From: Rhaphigaster nebulosa
Taxonomy: Eukaryota > Arthropoda > Insecta > Hemiptera > Pentatomidae
Length of the DNA stretch: 64,000 nucleotides
Assembly (NCBI GenBank): GCA_948150685.1
Contig: OX411306.1
Span: 234,369,147 to 234,433,146, forward strand
Direction of reading: 5' to 3'
In this document: one piece after another, positions 36,935-49,153 of the stretch
Numbering within the stretch: the stretch's first letter is position 1
Layout of the letters: each line of letters starts with the position of its first letter
Notes under the pieces: model-generated
Database searches by the model: none
What the model was told of the DNA's origin: nothing
Seen by the model: the letters and a program-made list of their open reading frames with translations, nothing else
Made by a program: the position numbers and the translations under genes

Positions 36935-37768
36935 TTATAAACTGAACTCATTCAGAAATCAACCTTGATTAATGAGATTTGTGAAAAATGTATCTCTTAA
37001 AAAATTATTAATTGATAATAGCGAATTTTGTTTTAAATCATAACTTCGTATCTTTAAATATTAGAGCATAGTGATTAAATTTTAAATTTAGTTCTAGTAT
37101 ATCATACAATAGCGTTAAATAATAATAGATACTTAATCCATTTAACTGCTGAAAAGAGTAGATCAAAATGTAATTTTATTTGGAGGCAAATCGGTAATGG
37201 TTAGCGTAACGAGGTAAAAGGCTAGTGGTTTTGTGTCCGGACGGAGTTCATTATTGTAAATTAGACCGGCCATATCCGTAATAGAAGAGACATTAGCATC
37301 TAAACTGATTCTGGGCAGTCCGACTTTTAATTTGATTACGATAGGATGTAATATGAATTGCTTGCTGAAAATATATTAAACCTAAGTCATTATTTCTCTT
37401 ATTGTTTGAACGAGTAAGTTTTAGTAGATTTCTAAGACTTTGAAAAGTTTATTTGAAGAACTGAAAGTTTATTTTTGTAATGGTTAAAAAGATATAATTT
37501 ATTTTGATGGTGATCAGTAATTTAATGTATACGAAAATTATTTAGTTGATAGTAAAATATTGAAACTTAGCTGGTCATAGAAAAATACGGAGCAAGATTA
37601 TTTTTAAATAATATGCTATAGCAAATCTGTTAGACCACATTCATTTGAATAAAAATAATTCTAAATACATAAAAAGTATTGTTAATATGAATTTGATATT
37701 GCATCATTGGTTTTTTAGCAAAGTCGTAGTTTCATTGCCCAATTTAGCTGAAATTCATTCATATACAT
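36931..37768. other. No gene seen
   Basis: AT-rich; 37200-37330 is a little richer in GC but has no open frame. Confidence 0.45.
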
Positions 37769-37769
37769 A

Positions 37770-37816
<47 letters not shown>

Positions 37817-37818
37817 TA
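37770..37818. repeat. (TA)n microsatellite
   Basis: TA array with one catata interruption; it supplies the TA target of the mariner end beside it. Confidence 0.93.
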
Positions 37819-38410
37819 CTAGGTTTTTACAAAAGTCTTTGTGTATAGAATAAGTTATATTTATAGGCCATCATTGCCAATTACTTTAACCCACCTTTCT
37901 ACCAGAAGTTGAATTTCGTTGTCCTTGTTTTTCAAGGTGGAAAACTATTATTTGATATTCCTGTTGTTTTTGAAGTGCCATCCTTCCCCAAAATGTGCCA
38001 TTGACCGTAAAAGACCATTGCCAAAGCGTGCAATGTCTGGACTCTAAGGATGGTGGAGTAAGACGCTAACACAATCTATTTCTGAGAATCTTTCTTTGAT
38101 TAAGAATGTATGATGGACAGGAACATTGTCAAGCTGAAACATCACTTTAACATGATTGACCAAAGCAGGGGAGTCCTCTTTTAAAACACTTTATGCTCTT
38201 TAGAGTTGTTCACAGTAAAGCTAAACGTCAGCAGCTCTGCCATCTGGAACCAGATCAAAGTGCAAAACATTCTCATAATTCTACCAAACACAAAGTATGG
38301 CTGTTGTTTCCAGAATTACGATGCACCACATTTTCACCTTCCACCGTTCAAATTTTCCTTTTTTCCAGTAGTGCCTCAAAAGACCACTGATGACAATTTT
38401 TTCTTTCAGT
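37819..38410 (-). pseudogene. Mariner-type transposase remnant with one terminal inverted repeat
   Basis: Minus-strand translation gives ENVLHFDLVPDGRAADV, LKEDSPALVNHVKVMFQLDN, then VPVHHT, VLLHHP, a stop, SPDIARFGNGLLRSM and finally LLVERWVKVIGNDG just before the stop. These fit, in order, mariner blocks of the type LLP-G-tv-a--Y--QL; a-v--k-vif-hDNArpHta; HppySPDLAPsDyhLFrsm; and kl-eRW-kvi-ndG. The second catalytic Asp is present (codon 38128-38130). The third, expected after SPDLAPS, is replaced by Gly (codon 38020-38022). The 3' inverted repeat begins ctaggtttttacaaaagtct at 37819, right after a TA. The 5' third and the other inverted repeat are missing. Confidence 0.85.
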
Positions 38411-38544
38411 ATTATCACTGAAATTTATTAAATGGAATGAAATGTAGAGACGTTTGGTATACAGAATTAAATAAGGGATTTGTCAAAGTAAACAATTATA
38501 TATGCATTGTTTGCATCAGTGTTGAATCAGGATTCAAATGGAGA

Positions 38545-38551
<7 letters not shown>

Positions 38552-38600
<49 letters not shown>
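38552..38600. repeat. (TA)n microsatellite
   Basis: About 24 TA units. Confidence 0.95.
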
Positions 38601-38601
<1 letters not shown>

Positions 38602-41600
38602 CATATATGTAATGTAATATAAATGTGACTTTGCTAAAAACCAATGCAATATCAAATTCATATAAGCAATATTTTTCATACATTTATTATTATTTATATT
38701 GGAATCAACGTGGTCTATTTTTGTTTTTAAATAATAGACTAATGCTAAATCTTGGAATAATAAACCCAATCTGGTTATATCATCTATCGTGGGACAACCG
38801 TGCCAAGTATTTCCATTGTTCTCTTACAACACAGAATACCTTGTTCGACCACACAAAACATAACTTTGACATGGATTATCGCGTGATATTTTTTACATAT
38901 GCTGTTATATATTTATGTTCATAAATATAGTAAAAGACATTTTTATTATTTAATTATTCATTTAAATTATTTAACATCAACACCTTAAATAAAGGTCATT
39001 TTCATTTTACATACGTTTTTGTATAAGATGTGCAGAAGTTTCTATATTCACCACTTACATTTTTTTATCACAAAAATGGCTCATTCAGAAAAAAGTTGTA
39101 ATGAAGGTTCAAATGATTAACAATTAAATAATAATAATTATATGTTTTATTCGTAGTGCATAAAATATCTCAGTTATGAGTTCTAATAATGCAATCTAAA
39201 TTAAACAGAATCCAATCTGCGGGGTTCATGAATGCATAAACTGTATTTTCTTGTCAGAATGAGTTGAGCTTGCAGTTCTAGAATTTACACCAAAGTTTTC
39301 ATTGTGGATTTATTCGGGTAGTAAATTATAATTAAATTTAGTTAGGTAAATTTTTATTGGAATTACGACTCATTTGAATGAGGATTTATTCCTTAAATCG
39401 TACTAAAACAGATTTATAGATTCGGTAAATTACTAGAAGCCATTTAAGGCTTGCGAATGATTAATTATTTTAGTGTTATAAGTAAAACTACTGCAAAACG
39501 TCATATGGTTATTTTTAGAAGGTTTAATACAATTAACTGAATATCAATCAAGATATGGCTGAATTCAGGTCTAAGAGAAAAGTATTTAATACAATACTAT
39601 ATTGACATAACGAGCTTTTAGAAAATATTTCTTACGTCGCTGTATTACGCAAGGTTGTTCCGGGAGAGTTGGACTATATTTCCTGAAGCTTCTAATTTGT
39701 TTACTTCTGAACTAATAGAAAACTGTTCAAAAGGCACTAGTAGATCAATTGTGGTGTGTATTCGATTATTGATTTTTTATTATCGATATACAATAGATAA
39801 TAAAAATAAAATATCACCCGATAACCGTGAAAAAAAAGTTAAATACATTTTTAATATTGTTCTCTCAATAAAACACAACTATAATAATTTTTCAATAAAC
39901 AATAATTTCGTTATTAAATGTTTTGATAACATAATAATAATAAAGCAATTATCGGAAATTGGATATCAATTATTTTCGCTACAAACCAATAGATATATTG
40001 TTATTCAAAGAGCATATTTATTTTATAATTAAAAAAATTGAAATAGAATTGTTGAAATTAATTTTTACGGCAATTCAGCTGGTCCAACTCACTTGTAGTT
40101 GTCCGGATAAAATGTACCGGTCTGCCGAGAAGGAAAGATCAAGATAAAAATTATGCATTACAGACAAAAAAAAAAAAAGAACGATAAAAAACAAAATGTT
40201 TACAATCGAAAAACAAAATTACAATTAAGGTAAGGTGGTGCTTTAATTTACAGATAATATTGCTTTTGTCATATTCTTCAAATAACAAATATTTAGAGAT
40301 TTACTTAGAACACTCCAAGTATAATACTATAAAATATGTTTCCTTGCTTAGCCCAGTTAGGAAATAATCACTAACAAAAGCACTTATTTTTTAGTTTTTC
40401 TCTAGTAACTCAATTCCAGGACATTTTTGGCAAAGAGTTGTACCAGTTTTAAAGAGCATTAAATTCTCTGCACGTTTTATATGCTTCATGTTGGAAAATT
40501 CGGAACACCTGCTGAGATACGGGACCGTAAATGTCTGTAAAAATGTCAAAAAAAGCAAACATGTTAGGAATGCCACTGGCATCGCCTTTAGAACTATTTC
40601 TTTTAATGCAGTTTAGTGCAAAATGCATAATCAATCTTGTATCGGATTAAATTTCACACAAAATATTTTTAATTTATCAGAACAGACGTCAAGAAATATT
40701 GTAATAACAATTTAAACTGAAAATACGACCCTCTGTTCCGTTAAATTCGTAAATGCAATATAAACTTCAATCCATGATCTATGTGAAATATAAGTGTACT
40801 TAATGAGATTAACGTAAATTAGGGGAATGAAAATTGTTCTCCGATTGTGCTAATTAGTCCTGTTTTTTTTTTGTTTTTTTTTAATTTGCACATAAAAATC
40901 AACAATTTAGTTTTCTTTATAAATATATCCAAATCCATAAAATATGAATTTTTTCGCCTCGGTTGTGTTATATCGACAGACATTATAATTATTATTATTT
41001 TTTTGGTTTTAATACATTCCACACTTTATAATTTTCGATAATTAATATTACCATTGACAGGTTGAATTCACAAACGAAGACTGGCATAAGAACAAAATTT
41101 GAAGATTCTAGGTCGTTTCGTTTTAAAGTAACAGAATTTTCGTCCCACTGAGTAAGAACAGAGTAATCTCAACTGATGATCCAACTCTCGCATTACTTCC
41201 CTATAATTGTTAGCATAAATATTCAATGGAAAAAAAAAAATGAAAATAGAAATTCCGGTAATACTTCTAGTTATTTCGATAATACTTGAACTACTGTCTT
41301 ATAAAATAAAGTATTGTTTTCGTTCATTGACCACATTTTAACACATGTTTTTATACTTAGATTTATTTTAATGTTTCCAATAGCTTGGAAACCCCGTATG
41401 AATATAGTAACCTACCATTATATTTTATGTGTTTCTTAGAGTTTTATTTTATATGGAGGGTTAATACAAAAAAAAAAATCTATTTTCTTAGCACTACGTT
41501 CTCCAAATATGTTCTATTGAAGTTTTTACATTTTGTTTGCATTATATTAAGTTGATGTGTATTACTCCAATTCCGTCTCAAATGCGTTATATGAGGGCTC

Positions 41601-41690
41601 GAATAGTTCTAGATGGATCGGTAGGTGTCTCCATAAAAATAAAAAAATACATAAATAAAAAAAAAAGTCGCAAGCAGTAAAATCGGGAGA
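38601..41690. other. No supportable gene
   Basis: AT-rich throughout. The longest open frame (39655-40032, 125 codons) is dominated by Ile, Asn, Lys and Tyr after its first 40 codons and shows no motif. Others at 38625-38924, 40391-40634 and 40819-41041 are similar. I see no element ends or RNA genes. Confidence 0.45.
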
Positions 41691-41693
41691 GGA

Positions 41694-41825
41694 ATGAGGC
41701 TAAGGAATATTTGTTTCGAGCGCCTTGGAATAAAGAATTCACAGCATTCATTCAATGATGCCGTCACCCTGCAACCGTATGAAGAGCTCTACTTCAAATC
41801 ATCCGTTTCACTACCGGACCCACGT
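41694..41825 (+). CDS. Very tentative exon ending at a GT donor
   Basis: ATG at 41694 opens a frame (MRLRNICFERLGIKNSQHSF...) that stays GC-richer and compositionally normal until ggacccac at 41825, where gtaagc gives a fair splice donor. Beyond that point the translation turns Phe/Tyr-rich. No acceptor, second exon or family match is visible, so it may be chance. Confidence 0.2.
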
Positions 41826-41882
41826 AAGCCATTCGGTGAACGCAGTGTTTATAAAATAGTTTTTTTTTATTTTTATATTTGA

Positions 41883-43390
41883 GATCAAATGGCTATTCTT
41901 GTACTGTATATAAATATCTGAAAAAAATAATAAATAATAATAAAAAAATTCATTAATAAATAACTTAATAATTCTTCAATAAATAATTCGTAATCATCCC
42001 GTTTCACTGCTTGACCTTTCAGAATAGATCAGCAACATTTTCAGAAAGTCAGGATTTTCGTTTTCTAAATTGAATATTAAAGTCGAGATATTGAGAATAA
42101 GGGTAAGTGGCGATTAGTTACGAAACATTGTTTATTTTATTGAAGAAGAAACGTAGAGCGGAATTAATGCTGTATAATATATCTCCCAGGGCTTTATAAT
42201 ACCGAGAATTTTCTGGATTTTTCCAAAGGCTCTGCGCTTAGGGGCCTGGAAGCCAATGAATTGTTAATAAGTCGCTGTATAGCAGAGCACAACCCAGAGA
42301 GCGCCTCTTTTCACCATCTCTCGCAAATTTTATGGTCGGTATTATTCTACAAAATTTCAAAGTGATTTCATGTAAGTTATACATCGTCATAATGCTAGAT
42401 TTAGTTTTGTATTTTCCAGATAACGTTATTGTTATGTTAGAGCATTAATGCAGTAGGCTTACTCGTTGACTACTTCAGTGCCGGGGTCGCAACAGTTTCG
42501 ATCACCATTAATAATCACCACTTAATAAATTCCCGTTGTTGATTGGAGAAAATGTACAGTATACAATTTATTATTTTTATTCACAAAAACGATTGTTGGA
42601 GTACCTCTGGACCTCTTATGGAATTTTTATCCGTAAAATGTTTGGTAAGATTTCATTTATTCATTTTATTTGTTCTTCTAACAATGTTTACAGCAATTAA
42701 AACAAGATAAATAGCAAAAATCACTAGAAAATTTGTTTAGGTGTTGAACAACCTCATCCGTTATTGAGGTTGATCACCAGGTGTTGGGAGGTTAATTTTT
42801 TTTCTTATTTTTGTTCATCCCCTCTCTAATTTTATAAATATTACATGGCTCAAAATTTTTTTTCCGAATCTAACCTTAACCTTAACACCGAAGAGTCTTC
42901 GTCAGTCTACCTGCAAGGTCGGTCTTGAAAATCCCCGCCTCGACATGGTCTGTTGATGTTTCGTGTTGTTACCTTTTATAATACTCACGGTGTTACCTTA
43001 TATAAGTCTAGAACAAGTGTTTTATTATTTTGACTTATTTTTTTTTCCAGTAAACAGAGGTGAGGCCATAATGATTCATTATTATCTTTTCATTCAAGTG
43101 TGTCCTTTTGTTTGTTTTATTATCTTTAAAAACTGTTTTCCGTGAACGTGAATCATTTCATCAACTTAATTTATTTTTGTCTGTAAAGAAAGATAAGTCG
43201 ATAATAATTCACTATTATTTTCTTCAATATATAATTTGAATGTCTATATAATAGTTTATTTTATATCATAATCAATATAATTTTTAGTGATTTTTTTTTT
43301 AATTCATTTTTTTTATAATTTTACACTAAATATTTCTGACTGGAAGACTATGATTTTTAACTAGTAAAAAGGATAGTGAAAAATAAATTC
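41883..43390. other. No gene seen
   Basis: AT-rich; 42200-42320 is GC-richer but frames are interrupted. Nothing recognised. Confidence 0.45.
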
Positions 43391-43395
43391 TTTCT

Positions 43396-43723
43396 AATTT
43401 TAATTTTTATTAACACTCACAACTGCATATTGCCAACACTTCGGGGTATCATCAGGATCATACTTATAGCATGATGCATATCTAAAACAGAACAATTTCA
43501 TTGAACATCTATTTGAAATGCAGTATTTAATTACTTTGTCAATTTAATTAAATAATTTAACAACAACAATAGGGCAGAGCTTACTAATTAATTAATTAAA
43601 TAAATTTAATTGAAATTTTTCAAATACCTGACTTTGTTTTTTAGATAAGTATGATCCTGATGGGACAGAACCTCGAAATGTTTAAAATGTGTTGTTGTGA
43701 ATGCCAATCAAAATTAAAATTGC
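43396..43723. mobile_element. Small inverted-repeat element IR2 with CTGATGA cores
   Basis: 43396-43472 is the reverse complement of 43640-43723. Conserved blocks are aagtatgatcctgatg, cgaa(g/a)tgtt, gttgtga(g/a)tg and aaaattaaaatt. The inner ~170 bp is unrelated AT-rich DNA containing attaattaattaa. The inverted left arm has CTGATGATACCCCGAAGTG and the right arm has CTGATGG...CGAAATG. Both resemble a hammerhead core (CTGATGA, stem, GAA), though neither is intact. The architecture is the same as IR1 at 33.1-34.1 kb but the sequences are only loosely alike. Confidence 0.6.
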
Positions 43724-43886
43724 GAAGACTTATTTTATTTTATTTATATATATTTTTTTGGCTTACTTTTTCACTATCTTTTTTATTGGCTTAAAATTTT
43801 ACAATTTGAACAAAAAATTCCACTTCTATATTGCATTACCTTTCATTGTCGTTGCCAAGTTTCGGTGCACTATTCTGAAAATTAAG

Positions 43887-44160
43887 GGAGCGGGGTAGCT
43901 CAGTGGGTTCGAGGCGGCTGTGGTAGATAATTATTTATTCTGTTTTCTGCCGTGGATCGGTTCTATGGGATCAGGAGGCCCTCCTGGGGTTTACCCAACT
44001 TCTATAAAGTTGGTACCCTTAATTGGAGAAAAAAACTGGCGATTGAGCCTGATCTCGGTCAAATCACCTCCTTGCACAACCGTTGGCTCAGAATCAGTAT
44101 GGTCCTTGCCAAGTACTGAACCCAAGATCCTTCACCAGATGTAGTGGTATAGGTTTTTCC
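43887..44160 (+). repeat. Possible tRNA-derived SINE head
   Basis: gcggggtagctcagtggg at about 43891-43908 is a good RNA polymerase III A-box context (TAGCTCAGTGGG). It is followed at once by gttcgaggc, a B-box-like motif that lies too close for a normal tRNA. The next ~230 bases are GC-richer than the surroundings and end near gtggtataggttttt. This could be a SINE with an internal deletion between the boxes. The 74-codon frame across it (43920-44144) has no motif. I found no second copy in the window. Confidence 0.35.
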
Positions 44161-45109
44161 TTTTTTTATTCTGAAAATTATCATAATTAAATTTCTTAAG
44201 ATTATTTCGAAAGTTAAATGCATATAAAGACGTGCCCTGTTGAGTTTAAATAATTTAAAAAATATTGAAAAAACATTTGGTTTTAGGGCAATAATTTGTT
44301 GATCCCAACAGTTGCTTCCTCGGCCAGAGAAAATTATCCAGCCCTGAGGACCCTCCTCCGTTGAGGCGGCCAGAACTGTTGCGAACGATAAAAAAAAAAT
44401 TTAAAAGGATATTTTAATTATTTTCCCGGTGTTTTAGAAAGTAATTAGAGTACAAAAATACCATTTTTTTTATAAAGAAAAAAAATCTGGCGGCCAGGGA
44501 GGATGGATTCCTGAAGGATTAAAATTAAACGAAAATCCGTTAACAAATGACTCGTTATACTTTACTTACTTTTGAAACTAAAATATTTGGCCGTTTAGAA
44601 AACCATAATACTTAGCATGTCGTGCATACTCAATTAGAGATTTGAAACTATTAGTGTTATTTGTGTAGAGGAGAAAGCGTTACTTAGTGAGAAGTGGAAG
44701 GAACCAGTCAGGGCAAACGATAGTGCAAATTCCGCCCTAGCTCTTGGATTACACAGGCAACCATTTTCATCTTCTCTGTCAAGCCAAGCAATCTAATTTA
44801 AATAGAGAAGAGCACCTCTCATCTCTGATATCTCTACTGGAGATTTAGCAAATGGAAGTGGATTAATAGTCGTTGAAGTTAAACCAAATAAGAAATCAAA
44901 AGTTATAAAAAAAAAAAAATTAAATGACTGGGCTAACTAAGCTCATGCCAAGATCCCGATACGATTACATCCATAATAACTTCCATAATAACACTTAACA
45001 TGACAGTAATTGTTATCACAAATATTAGTAATTTTTCTAACATTTGTTATTTTATATTTCTTTAAAAATAATGAGAAAGACATATTTTTAATTTTTGTTT
45101 TCCTTTTTT
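44161..45109. other. No gene seen; GC patches
   Basis: Patches at about 44300-44385 and 44690-44830 are GC-richer and may be decayed repeats. No open frame is supportable. Confidence 0.4.
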
Positions 45110-45400
45110 ACTTTCCCTTACTATATACGAAGTATATAGTAAGGGAAAGTATTGCGATCGTGAAAATTTTCGAATTCGAGTTTTCAACGGAAATACACGT
45201 TTTAAGGTCTCCTGAGTCCAAATAATCAAGTCTCGCAAAATGGTCTATGTGTCCGTGTGTCTGTGTGTATGTGAACATCCTCGCTCAATAACGAAAAATT
45301 TCATGATACTGAAATTACGAATTTAATGTATGTATATGACTGCGATGTTACTGCAACTTTTTCGTCAAAATCAATAAACCGGAAGTGCCACTTTATATAA
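45110..45400 (+). repeat. Repeat R1, second copy, headed by a perfect 19-bp hairpin
   Basis: 45110-45128 (actttcccttactatatac) and 45132-45150 are perfect reverse complements around a 3-base loop (gaa). The sequence after it (gtattgcgatcgtgaaaattttcg, then ttttcaacggaaata) matches 12350-12400. In the 12-kb copy the left arm is gone. A hairpin end directly joined to a dispersed repeat suggests a terminal structure of a non-autonomous element. Adjacent GT-rich bases (gtccgtgtgtctgtgtgtatg, 45249-45270) echo the cgtacgtgcg tract in the other copy. Confidence 0.65.
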
Positions 45401-46022
45401 TCGATTTTACACTTTTCTCGAAAACGTGTTTAACTCGAAACTTGCCTAAATTATAAAGGCCTTTAATTTTTCATTTATGTAGTACATCACCGAGGAAATA
45501 CAGCGAAAAAAGTTATGATAAAAAGAATATTTTATTTGCGAATAACTTAAAAAGTACTCATTTTATGGTAAATTATGTATAGAATTTTATGAAAGGCAAT
45601 TAAATTATCTAAAAAACAAATAAAGAATCATCAAAATTGGATTAGTGTTCGCAAAGATACGGGGTATTTTATGAGGAGCACAAGACCGAATCTTCTCCCA
45701 CCAATCCGCCAATCTGTTGTAAACAATATGCTCTGTAATAAAATAATTTAAGAATACAAAAGCGGAAATAAGCTTAATAATTTTTACTTAAATATTATTT
45801 AATGGAAAAAAATGTTTCCATGAAAACTAAGCCGAAACTTTTAAAATATATTTGCAACTTGACAAAGTTAAAATATTTCGATAGTATACAGAATTGATGT
45901 ACTAAAATTGTTTCAAAAACTGTTTTATTGTACTTAAGTGGGAGAAGAAATAAATGCTGGTGAGTTTATTAGAAGCAATGTTTATGTGAACTCTTTAAAA
46001 TTATATTAAAAAGAGAATTATA

Positions 46023-46130
46023 ATAGGACGGTAACGGAAAGTTGTGTGATGCGCGCACCGCACCAGATTTTTTTAATGAATCAGAATGAATATAGGACGG
46101 TATGATGCGCGCACTGCACCAGATTTTTTG
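46023..46130 (+). repeat. Direct repeat with CpG-rich core
   Basis: ataggacggta...tgatgcgcgcaccgcaccagattttttt (46023-46074) is followed by a second copy at 46092-46129 that lacks about 13 internal bases and differs at one core position (gcactgcac). CpG-rich gcgcgca stands out in this AT-rich DNA. Function unknown. Confidence 0.75.
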
Positions 46131-47378
46131 TATATACGATTGGTTGGACTTAACACGGTGTCAAAACATATGAATAGTTCAACAGCTGTAGTGATAGTGT
46201 AGTTTTGTTTTTGTTTTTCTTACTGGCTCCTAAGCTGCCTGATATAAATATATCATTTGTAAAATCTCGGTGCCAACAAAACTTCCTTTACTGAGAAAAA
46301 GAGCATTAATCCTCTATCTTTGACCAACATAATTTTATCGATATATAATTTTCCACGCTCCATTTTGGGAAGGAAGATATAAACGTAATCTTTTGAAATC
46401 TTCAATAGCTTTGCCAAAACTATCGGATAAAAACCTCCGAAAATTTCGTTCCTCTTTGGTGATTGGATTATTTTTTTTTTTTTTAAAGTGAGGCAATAAA
46501 AATTACAAGTCGTCACGAGTAACCTTAGTGTAATTACTGCGGGTCGTCTCAGTTAGTGAAACATCTTTTACATCTTGAAAATTTGTACAATTTGAAAATC
46601 GATCAAAGATCTTTTATATTTGCAGTGTCTATACATCAGTAGCGGTATACAGTGTCTCAGTAGCCCAAGCCATCTAAGTCAAAATACGTATAAAGTAGTA
46701 TTCCAACTTATAGTAATATTCTATTGTTTATGTTATACTATTATGTTATTATTAAGAAATAATATATCTCCTGCAATGTTTTTTTTAAATTTTGTATACT
46801 TAAAATTCGAAAATGTTGTACATTGAAATAAATATAACAATAAAAGAGCAAAATGTAAGTATCATTAACTCATAAAATGATTGTAATAATTTCCAGGGGT
46901 GGTCGCATGTAAACGGAAGACAGACAATCGAAAAAGTCTAAGTGAACACATTGTTGAGCAATAATGCTTCTAGCGACTCTGTATAGCTTTTTACTATTAT
47001 TGTTTTATAGATTTATAAAATTTACAAATTATTAAAATATTTATAAAAATAATGCATGCATTTAGCTATAAATCCTTAATCGTCATGTTTACTTGTTTTG
47101 TTGGATTTTGTCTTCCCCCTCTCTCCCCTACACACACACACACACATACAAATGTGATTGTGAACTGAACGACCGGAATGGGAGTGAATAAGCCATGAAA
47201 AATTAATTGTCTTCTTCTTTAGTGATTATTTTACTGAGCACTGAGATCAGAATTGTTATTCAGATCTCACATGTCTCAATGAGATTATGTTAATTAACAA
47301 TAACCTAAACTCGAAAGCCTTTTTATATGGATAGAAAAAACATCTAACACATTTTAATGAATCCTTCCACTCTTATAT
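46131..47378. other. No gene seen
   Basis: AT-rich; a CT- and CA-rich tract at 47115-47150 (ctctctcccc, then acacacacac) resembles the one at 28.0 kb. The 87-codon minus-strand frame at 46253-46516 is Lys/Leu-rich without motifs. Confidence 0.45.
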
Positions 47379-47622
47379 CTTCCCTGCCATGTCCAACTAT
47401 TGAATATGTATAAAGGTGGTTTTCATGTTCGCCACTTTGAAGTGCAGCAGTTGAGGCATACATTGCTTTCAATTCCTAATCCGTTCGGGTTGACGCCTTG
47501 CATCATTAGGAGGTTAAAAATTCAAGGCTTTACCCACAACGCGTCCTTAAACAGGAGCGTTTCAAAGTGACGAACATGAAAACCGGTAGTTGGACGTAGT
47601 AGGAACGGCATGATGCCTGAAA
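47379..47622. repeat. Foldback element FB, second family member
   Basis: Left arm 47379-47486 and right arm 47503-47622 are reverse complements. Shared blocks are ggttttcatgttcg-cactttgaa, gttc/gtccaacta and ttcctaat. The left arm has a block of about 19 bases (gaatatgtataaaggtg region) missing from the right. The loop contains gacgccttgcatc, related to the gacgcaaggctt loop at 3.47 kb. The family is thus dispersed and old, with arms of about 110-120 nt. Confidence 0.75.
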
Positions 47623-49102
47623 AATACCTAGTGCAGATACTCGACTCGCTGGTATCAAAAGCTGCGTCGAATCGAATCCTGCCAGTGATGTTCTAACATT
47701 ATTAATGGTGGACCCATGATATTAATCACTACCTTCTAGCATTGAGGAGGAGAGATTGGTGACCTACTTTTCGTGCCTCCGACTAATTACATATGTTCTT
47801 TAAAGAAATTAAAAATGTTTTTCGAATAGCTAAATGGGTATTGCTGATTTTATTTTAATTAATATATATTTTTATTATTTTTTTTTCGTTACGTGCAATT
47901 GTCTGGACTCAAAACGGTTTTATTTTTCATAAATTATATCAAAATATAAAAAAAATAAAATTGAGCCTAAAATTAAAACAGCCGAATACAGTCTAAGTAA
48001 CGAAAAGGAAAATGGCAAGTGAGATAATTGTAGGAATTAAAATTTCAAAGGTTACTTGCAAATAAGAAGGAAGCAATATAGATATATTTTTTTATGTAGT
48101 TTTTAAATATAACGTAAAAACTGTGGAGTACAGTCCAAAGTCTTATAAATGAATCAAAGTAAAAATGACTATAATTAAGTTTTTATCCTGACTCTGACTT
48201 TAGTTTTTATTATGCACTTTATCATATAAGTCTAACATTAAAATAGTCAAGTAGAGTCCACAGCACTATTAAGCCCGGTTTCCTTTTTCTTAATTCTACC
48301 CTTAATGTCCTTATTTGGTTAACCTTAATAAGCGATTGCATCAGAACACTAATATATATAATTTCGACCTTTAATTTTTCATTTTGTTTCTAGGTTTTTT
48401 TTTAATGATTGACCCCATACAAAAACACTTGTGAAGCGGTATGTGCTTATGTGCTTACTTAAAGCATGTAGCTAGTATATTTAAAAGTCAAGAAAGGAGG
48501 AGAATAATCATTAAAAAAAAAAGTACCCTTGCTTCGAAACATTATTTTAGAGAAATACATTTTTTAATTCGTCTTTTTTTTAAAAATATTTATTCAATAA
48601 TAATCGGATAATCCACTTAAAAATGTCAGTAATAGTTTATATTGTATTTGTAGTTGAATCTGCATTTATTAACTATATATACTAGCTTAAATTTAATAAT
48701 ATTTTATTGAATGAAAAATTAAAAACTGTTATTGCAATTTTTCACCTTTTCACACTAAAAACAATACAGCTATTCTTTGGGGTTAAAGAAGTATCAAAAT
48801 TATTTTTTTGGGTTTAAAGAAAACCAATACTGAACGATCGATAACACTTATTTGAAAAATTGTACAAATTACATCAGTGATTGTAGTTTTTTTTACAAAT
48901 TTACATTTATAATTTAATAAGGACATGTATTATAACTATACGAATATACGCAAAAATTAATTTATTTTTGTTTTCGCGCCAAATAGCTTCTTATCTCTTT
49001 TTGTGTGTATAATTCATCACCGAAATCATCTATCGTAACAATGTTCACAAGAAAGCCAAAGTTAAACTGAATTTAAAATGAAAAATTTCACCATGCGAGG
49101 AA
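47623..49102. other. No gene seen
   Basis: AT-rich, no element or open frame supported. Confidence 0.45.
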
Positions 49103-49153
49103 AGCACAGGAGCACCTAGATTCTAAAATTTAGAATTTAGGTACTCCTGTGCT
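49103..49153. repeat. 51-nt near-perfect hairpin
   Basis: Arms 49103-49127 and 49129-49153 are complementary over 25 nt around a single central base. In RNA there is one C-A mismatch and one G-U pair. The arm begins agcacaggagcacctagat. The loop is too short for a microRNA precursor. It may be the head-to-head join of a short inverted pair or a very small foldback. Confidence 0.8.

Noticed and set aside
39655..40032. 125-codon plus-strand ORF
   Set aside because: Mostly Ile/Asn/Lys/Tyr from AT-rich DNA; no motif, splice or composition support.
49103..49153. microRNA precursor
   Set aside because: The one-base loop and total length of 51 nt are too short for Drosha/Dicer processing.
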